Source: an uncultured Oribacterium sp.
GTDB taxonomy: Bacteria > Bacillota > Clostridia > Lachnospirales > Lachnospiraceae
Direction: 5' to 3'
Assembly: GCA_934279105.1 (NCBI GenBank)
Contig: CAKQWR010000089.1
Coordinates: 1 to 8,185 of the forward strand
DNA length: 8,185 nt
The position numbers and the translations under genes are program-made. The notes beneath the pieces were generated by a model that worked only from the letters and a program-made list of their open reading frames with translations, was not told the DNA's origin and ran no database searches. Shown piece by piece: positions 5,497-8,185 of the stretch. The first letter of the stretch is position 1, and each line of letters begins with the position of its first letter.

Positions 5497-6978
5497 TTAT
5501 GCCTTCACGGGCTTCTTAGTGGCCTTCAGGAAGAGGCCGAGGAAGAGTACGGCGACGAGGATACCGATCGGATAAGCGACTGCGGTGTTGTAAATCGTTG
5601 CGCCCTCTGCGGTCTTCTGGTTTACGAAGCTTCCGAGGCACTCCGGTGCGAGGATGAAGTACGTTGCGCTGACGGCACTCATAAAGGTGGCCGGTACAGC
5701 AGTGATCCAGTAGTTCTTCTTCTCACGGAAGAGGTACATCGATGCCGCCCAGAGGACGATCATCGCAAGGGTCTGGTTGGTCCAGCTGAAATAACGCCAT
5801 ACGATGGTGTAATCAAGCTGAGAAATGATGGCACCGGCACCGAGTACAGGGATGGTGAGTGCCAGTCTCGTCTTCCAGTTCTTCATGTCGAGACCTGCCC
5901 AATCGGCGATGGTCAGACGTGCGGAACGGAAAGCGGTATCGCCAGAGGTGATCGGGCAGGCGATGACGCCGAGCATCGCAAGTGCGACACCGACGGAGCC
6001 CATGGTCTTGATGCAGACATCATAAACGGCTGCAGACTGACCACCTGCGAGGCTCTCCTGAAGACCTGTAGACAGTCCACCGGTCTTCTCATAGATTGCG
6101 CAACCAGCGGCTGCCCAAACGAGGGCGATGATACCTTCGCCGACCATAGCGCCATAGAATACGAAGTGACCCTGCTTCTCACTCTTCAGGCAGCGTGCCA
6201 TCAGCGGAGACTGTGTGGAATGGAATCCGGAAATCGCACCGCAGGCTACCGTGATGAACATGAACGACCAGATCGGAGTTCCCTTCGGATGCATGTTGTA
6301 GAAGTTCGTCCAGATCTCAGGAATCGTGTACTCCGGCTTCGTCAGGATACCGAAGATAACACCGACAGCCATCGCAATCAGGCAGATACCGAAAATCGGA
6401 TAGATACGTCCGATGATGGCATCGATGGAGATGAAGGTGGCGATGAAGTAGTACAGCAGGATGATGGCGAGCCAGAAGGAACCGTTCGCCAGAAGTCCGG
6501 TGCCGGTGCCATTCGGGTCGATCATCTTCACGATCAGGCTGGCCGGTCCCTTCGCAAATACGGTACCTACCATAATAAGAAGAACGACAGAGAAGACACG
6601 CATAACGTTCTTCATAACACCACCGAGGTATGTACCGGTTACCTCAGAGATGGAACCACCGTTATTTCTCTCAGAAAGCATACCGGAAAAGTAATCATGG
6701 ACACCACCGGCGAAGATGGTACCACAGGTGATCCACAGGAAAACAACCGGGCCCCACAGTGCACCCTGCAGTGCACCGAAGATCGGGCCGAGGCCGGCGA
6801 TGTTCAGAAGCTGAACGAGGAACAGCTTCCACTCTGGCATAACGACATAGTCGACGCCATCATTGATTCTGACGGCCGGTGTTTCACGGTCATCCGGTCC
6901 GAATGTACTGTCGACCAGTTTACCATAAGTAAAATAGCCTGCGACGAGTGCAATCAGACATAAGAAAAAGCTAATCAT
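5497..6978 (-). CDS. cstA: CstA-family transporter (carbon starvation protein; pyruvate/peptide type)
   Basis: The protein has 493 residues and about a dozen membrane helices, matching the short CstA form of Bacillota rather than the roughly 700-residue E. coli protein. Family hallmarks are visible: GLGPIFGALQGALWGP (62-77), GGVHDYFSGMLSERNNGGSI (91-110), SGFHSTQSPLMARCLKSE (250-267) and a conserved MLGVIACPITSGDTAFRSAR region (335-354). CstA and its relative BtsT import pyruvate or peptides across the cytoplasmic membrane when nutrients are limiting; the exact substrate here is not visible. The start is clear: AGGAGG lies 5 bases before the ATG. The gene is transcribed alone from a promoter at 7067-7094 and ends before the terminator at 5284-5313. 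The last 33 residues are duplicated in the ORF at 632-823. No regulator gene is in the window, but the upstream motif shared with that ORF suggests common control. Confidence 0.93.
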   Translation of the reverse strand: MISFFLCLIALVAGYFTYGKLVDSTFGPDDRETPAVRINDGVDYVVMPEWKLFLVQLLNIAGLGPIFGALQGALWGPVVFLWITCGTIFAGGVHDYFSGMLSERNNGGSISEVTGTYLGGVMKNVMRVFSVVLLIMVGTVFAKGPASLIVKMIDPNGTGTGLLANGSFWLAIILLYYFIATFISIDAIIGRIYPIFGICLIAMAVGVIFGILTKPEYTIPEIWTNFYNMHPKGTPIWSFMFITVACGAISGFHSTQSPLMARCLKSEKQGHFVFYGAMVGEGIIALVWAAAGCAIYEKTGGLSTGLQESLAGGQSAAVYDVCIKTMGSVGVALAMLGVIACPITSGDTAFRSARLTIADWAGLDMKNWKTRLALTIPVLGAGAIISQLDYTIVWRYFSWTNQTLAMIVLWAASMYLFREKKNYWITAVPATFMSAVSATYFILAPECLGSFVNQKTAEGATIYNTAVAYPIGILVAVLFLGLFLKATKKPVKA

Positions 6979-6982
6979 ACAA

Positions 6983-7012
6983 GCCTCCTAACGGCAGCGG
7001 ACCTGCTAAGGC
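6983..7012 (-). promoter_or_regulatory. Possible hairpin covering the cstA ribosome-binding site
   Basis: In the cstA leader, GCAG and CTGC (plus-strand 6994-6997 and 7003-7006) form a short stem. Outside it GCCT (6983-6986) can pair with AGGC (7009-7012), which would mask part of the AGGAGG at 6984-6989. The outer stem is only 4 bp with unpaired bases between, so translational control is possible but unproven. Confidence 0.3.
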
Positions 7013-7066
7013 CATACGGAATTGCATGGACATATTTCCCCCTCCACTGCCCTGTTTCTATAATTC

Positions 7067-7094
7067 ATCATAGTCCTCTGAATCTTGATTTCAA
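7067..7094 (-). promoter_or_regulatory. cstA: cstA promoter
   Basis: On the minus strand TTGAAA (7094-7089) and TATGAT (7072-7067) are separated by 16 bases. Each hexamer differs from the sigma-70/sigma-A consensus by one or two bases. The start would lie near 7060, giving a leader of about 80 bases to the cstA ATG. Confidence 0.6.
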
Positions 7095-7120
7095 TAGATA
7101 TAAAAAATAAATTTTCGCCA

Positions 7121-7142
7121 ATCTTCAATTTTGTATAGTTTT
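7121..7142 (-). promoter_or_regulatory. Upstream motif of cstA shared with the CstA-tail ORF
   Basis: The plus strand reads ATCTTCAA and then TTGTATAGTTTT. It matches the blocks at 880-907 and 954-980 except that the CCGTTT core is missing, so it looks like a shortened copy. It lies 27-50 bases upstream of the cstA -35 box, a normal place for an activator site. Which protein binds it is unknown. Confidence 0.4.
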
Positions 7143-7336
7143 AACGAAAATAATTTTCATTTTTGAACAGAAATCCTCTTGTATTTTCGTGAGAACTTGT
7201 ATGGATAAATGTACAATTTCATCTTTCTATTCTCGCGTTTTCCACTAATTTTTTCTCCGTATTCCGATAAGAACGGATCCGCAGTACCTGTATGCAAAAT
7301 CTGCCGGTACGAAATCAGATACAGGTTCCTTATCTC
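7143..7336. other. AT-rich divergent intergenic region with one structured inverted repeat
   Basis: I find no gene I can support between the cstA control region and the MATE promoter. A 66-residue minus-strand frame (7357-7157) lacks a proper ribosome-binding site. At 7286-7326, ACCTGT pairs with ACAGGT and, after a 7-base bulge, ATCTG (7299-7303) pairs with CAGAT (7316-7320) around a 12-base loop. It could be an operator or an RNA fold just upstream of the predicted MATE -35 box. Confidence 0.4.
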
Positions 7337-7366
7337 TTGACAAATGAATTCCATCAATGGTAAATT
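7337..7366 (+). promoter_or_regulatory. Probable promoter of the MATE gene leader
   Basis: A perfect TTGACA (7337-7342) is followed, after 18 bases, by TAAATT (7361-7366), a 4-of-6 match to the -10 consensus. The start would fall near 7373, inside the first hairpin at 7369-7394. If that is right, that hairpin could not fully form in this transcript, so it may instead stop transcripts from a promoter further upstream. Confidence 0.45.
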
Positions 7367-7368
7367 AG

Positions 7369-7401
7369 CACTCCAAAACCATGTTTATGGAGTGGATTTT
7401 T
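7369..7401 (+). terminator. Terminator-like hairpin 1 of the MATE leader
   Basis: CACTCCA (7369-7375) pairs with TGGAGTG (7388-7394). After a single bulged A, AAAC (7376-7379) pairs with GTTT (7383-7386) around a CAT loop. The stem is followed by GATTTTT (7395-7401). This is a good intrinsic terminator for plus-strand transcripts that start upstream of it. No plus-strand gene precedes it in the divergent region. Confidence 0.6.
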
Positions 7402-7404
7402 CTG

Positions 7405-7434
7405 AAGCGTCTGAAGATTGCACGCTTTATTTTT
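7405..7434 (+). terminator. Terminator-like hairpin 2 of the MATE leader
   Basis: AAGCGT (7405-7410) pairs with ACGCTT (7422-7427) around an 11-base loop, followed by TATTTTT. It is weaker than its neighbours because the stem is only 6 bp and the loop is large. Its CACGC (7421-7425) could instead pair with GCGTG (7468-7472) in the right arm of hairpin 3. Confidence 0.4.
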
Positions 7435-7482
7435 CGCCACACAGCTTAGAACCTCAGGTTCCAGGTTGCGTGGTGTTTTTTT
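7435..7482 (+). terminator. Strong terminator 3 in the leader of the MATE gene (attenuator candidate)
   Basis: An 11-bp helix (7435-7445 with 7465-7475, one mismatch and two G-T pairs) encloses a 5-bp stem GAACC/GGTTC (7449-7453 with 7457-7461). It is followed directly by seven T residues (7476-7482). It lies about 100 bases before the MATE start and about 100 bases after the predicted promoter. No plus-strand gene ends here, so it most likely acts as a conditional terminator in the leader. Confidence 0.7.
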
Positions 7483-7523
7483 GCGCAAATATAAATTCTG
7501 GAACTTGAAACGAAAACGTCCTG

Positions 7524-7544
7524 TTCTGATGTTTCCTCTCAGAA
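7524..7544 (+). repeat. Inverted repeat near the MATE start
   Basis: TTCTGA (7524-7529) and TCAGAA (7539-7544) flank a 9-base pyrimidine-rich loop, about 35 bases before the MATE ATG. It is not followed by a T run. It could be an operator or a leader hairpin; nothing more can be said. Confidence 0.35.
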
Positions 7545-7580
7545 TAGAACGCACAGACGCATACTTATACGGAGGTATAT

Positions 7581-8185
7581 ATGGATCAGACATTTATGAA
7601 AGAGCGTCCTATCGTGCCGCTCGTGATTTCCATGGCGATTCCGATGACGATTTCCATGCTTGTGAACTCACTCTACAACATCATCGACAGCTACTATGTT
7701 GCACGTATCAGTGAGCAGGCGATGACTGCTCTCTCCCTCGTGTATCCGGCACAGAATCTCCTCGTTGCAGTGACGGTCGGTTACGGCATCGGCATGAATG
7801 CCGTGATTGCTTACTCGCTCGGTGCCGGCATACAGAAGCAGGCGGACACCGCGGCGACCCTCGGCCTACTCGGAAATATCCTGCATGGTATCCTGATCAG
7901 TCTTCTCTGCATCTTCGGTATGTCAGCCTTCGTCGGAAAGTTCACAGACGATGCAAGTATCATCGCACTTGGTACCCAGTATGCACGCATCGTCTTCCTC
8001 TTCGGTGTGCCGAATGCGGCTGCTATTTCCTATGAGAAGATGTTCCAGGCAATCGGCCGCATGAAGGTCTCGATGATCAGCATGCTCATCGGCTGCCTCG
8101 TCAATATCATCCTCGACCCAATCATGATTTTCGGCTTCGGTCCGATTCCTGCGATGGGCATTTCCGGTGCTGCATGGGCCACCGG
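7581..8185 (+). CDS. MATE-family multidrug/cation efflux protein (partial, N-terminal half)
   Basis: The first 201 codons are present, and the gene runs off the right edge; a complete MATE protein has about 450 residues. The start is well supported, with GGAGG 5 bases before the ATG. The N-terminus has the MATE pattern: a short polar leader, then IPMTISMLVNSLYNIIDSYY (20-39), in which the paired Asn/Asp residues of helix 1 are typical. Helix 2 follows (ALSLVYPAQNLLVAVTVGYG) and then GIGMNAVIAYSLGAG (69-83). The segment NIILDPIMIFGFGPIPAMGI (175-194) is the family signature at helix 5-6. MATE proteins export drugs, metabolites or organic cations in exchange for sodium or protons across the cytoplasmic membrane. 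This one looks MepA-like, but its substrate cannot be read from the sequence. It is divergent from cstA and preceded by a leader with several terminator-like hairpins. Confidence 0.9.
   Translation, partial: MDQTFMKERPIVPLVISMAIPMTISMLVNSLYNIIDSYYVARISEQAMTALSLVYPAQNLLVAVTVGYGIGMNAVIAYSLGAGIQKQADTAATLGLLGNILHGILISLLCIFGMSAFVGKFTDDASIIALGTQYARIVFLFGVPNAAAISYEKMFQAIGRMKVSMISMLIGCLVNIILDPIMIFGFGPIPAMGISGAAWAT

Noticed and set aside
7157..7357. 66-residue minus-strand frame in the divergent intergenic region.
   Set aside because: It is AT-driven, basic and has no properly spaced Shine-Dalgarno. It overlaps the MATE promoter.
7365..7394. CIRCE (HrcA operator): TTAGCACTC is a perfect left half-site followed by GAGTG.
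   Set aside because: The spacer is 16 rather than 9 bases and the right half stops after GAGTG (then GATT instead of CTAA). The same bases are better explained as a terminator-like hairpin.

Overview
The window looks like a chromosomal segment of a Bacillota (Firmicutes) bacterium with a moderately GC-rich genome. The evidence is the Shine-Dalgarno sites built on AGGAGG/GGAGG, possible TTG starts, compact hairpin-plus-T terminators, and gene types common in anaerobic gut Bacillota (a short CstA, a MepA-like MATE exporter and a MoxR/VWA pair). I cannot name a genus, and nothing here is a phage or IS gene.

Layout, left to right. Positions 1-276 (+) are the 3' end of a gene of uncertain function that begins outside the window. 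It is followed by a strong bidirectional terminator (391-430) and a related second hairpin (464-505). On the minus strand, 632-823 encodes a 63-residue ORF whose last 33 residues are nearly identical to the C-terminus of the CstA protein encoded further right. The region upstream of this ORF (873-1000) carries repeated motifs that recur upstream of cstA.

The centre (5126 down to 1035, minus strand) is a three-gene operon. It encodes a two-helix membrane protein of unknown function, a MoxR-family AAA+ ATPase and a large VWA/MIDAS protein of the NorD/CobT type. MoxR-VWA pairs elsewhere act as chaperone-like machines that mature or activate metalloenzymes and membrane complexes. The membrane protein is the obvious candidate for anchor or client, and the target is unknown. 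This operon is the best candidate in the window for a poorly described system.

Positions 5127-5496 hold the operon promoter, a terminator downstream of cstA and a two-copy direct repeat with a 63-bp period. cstA itself (6978-5497, minus) is an intact pyruvate/peptide-type transporter gene with a good promoter and Shine-Dalgarno site. It is divergent from a MATE-family efflux gene that starts at 7581 (+) and runs off the right edge. The roughly 210-nt leader of the MATE gene holds three consecutive terminator-like hairpins, which suggests that its expression is controlled by attenuation.

Overall, the operon sits between two copies of the cstA 3' end in the same orientation. This suggests an old duplication of the cstA locus, with the operon lying between a remnant and the intact copy. 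No computation was run; homology statements rest on motif recognition.
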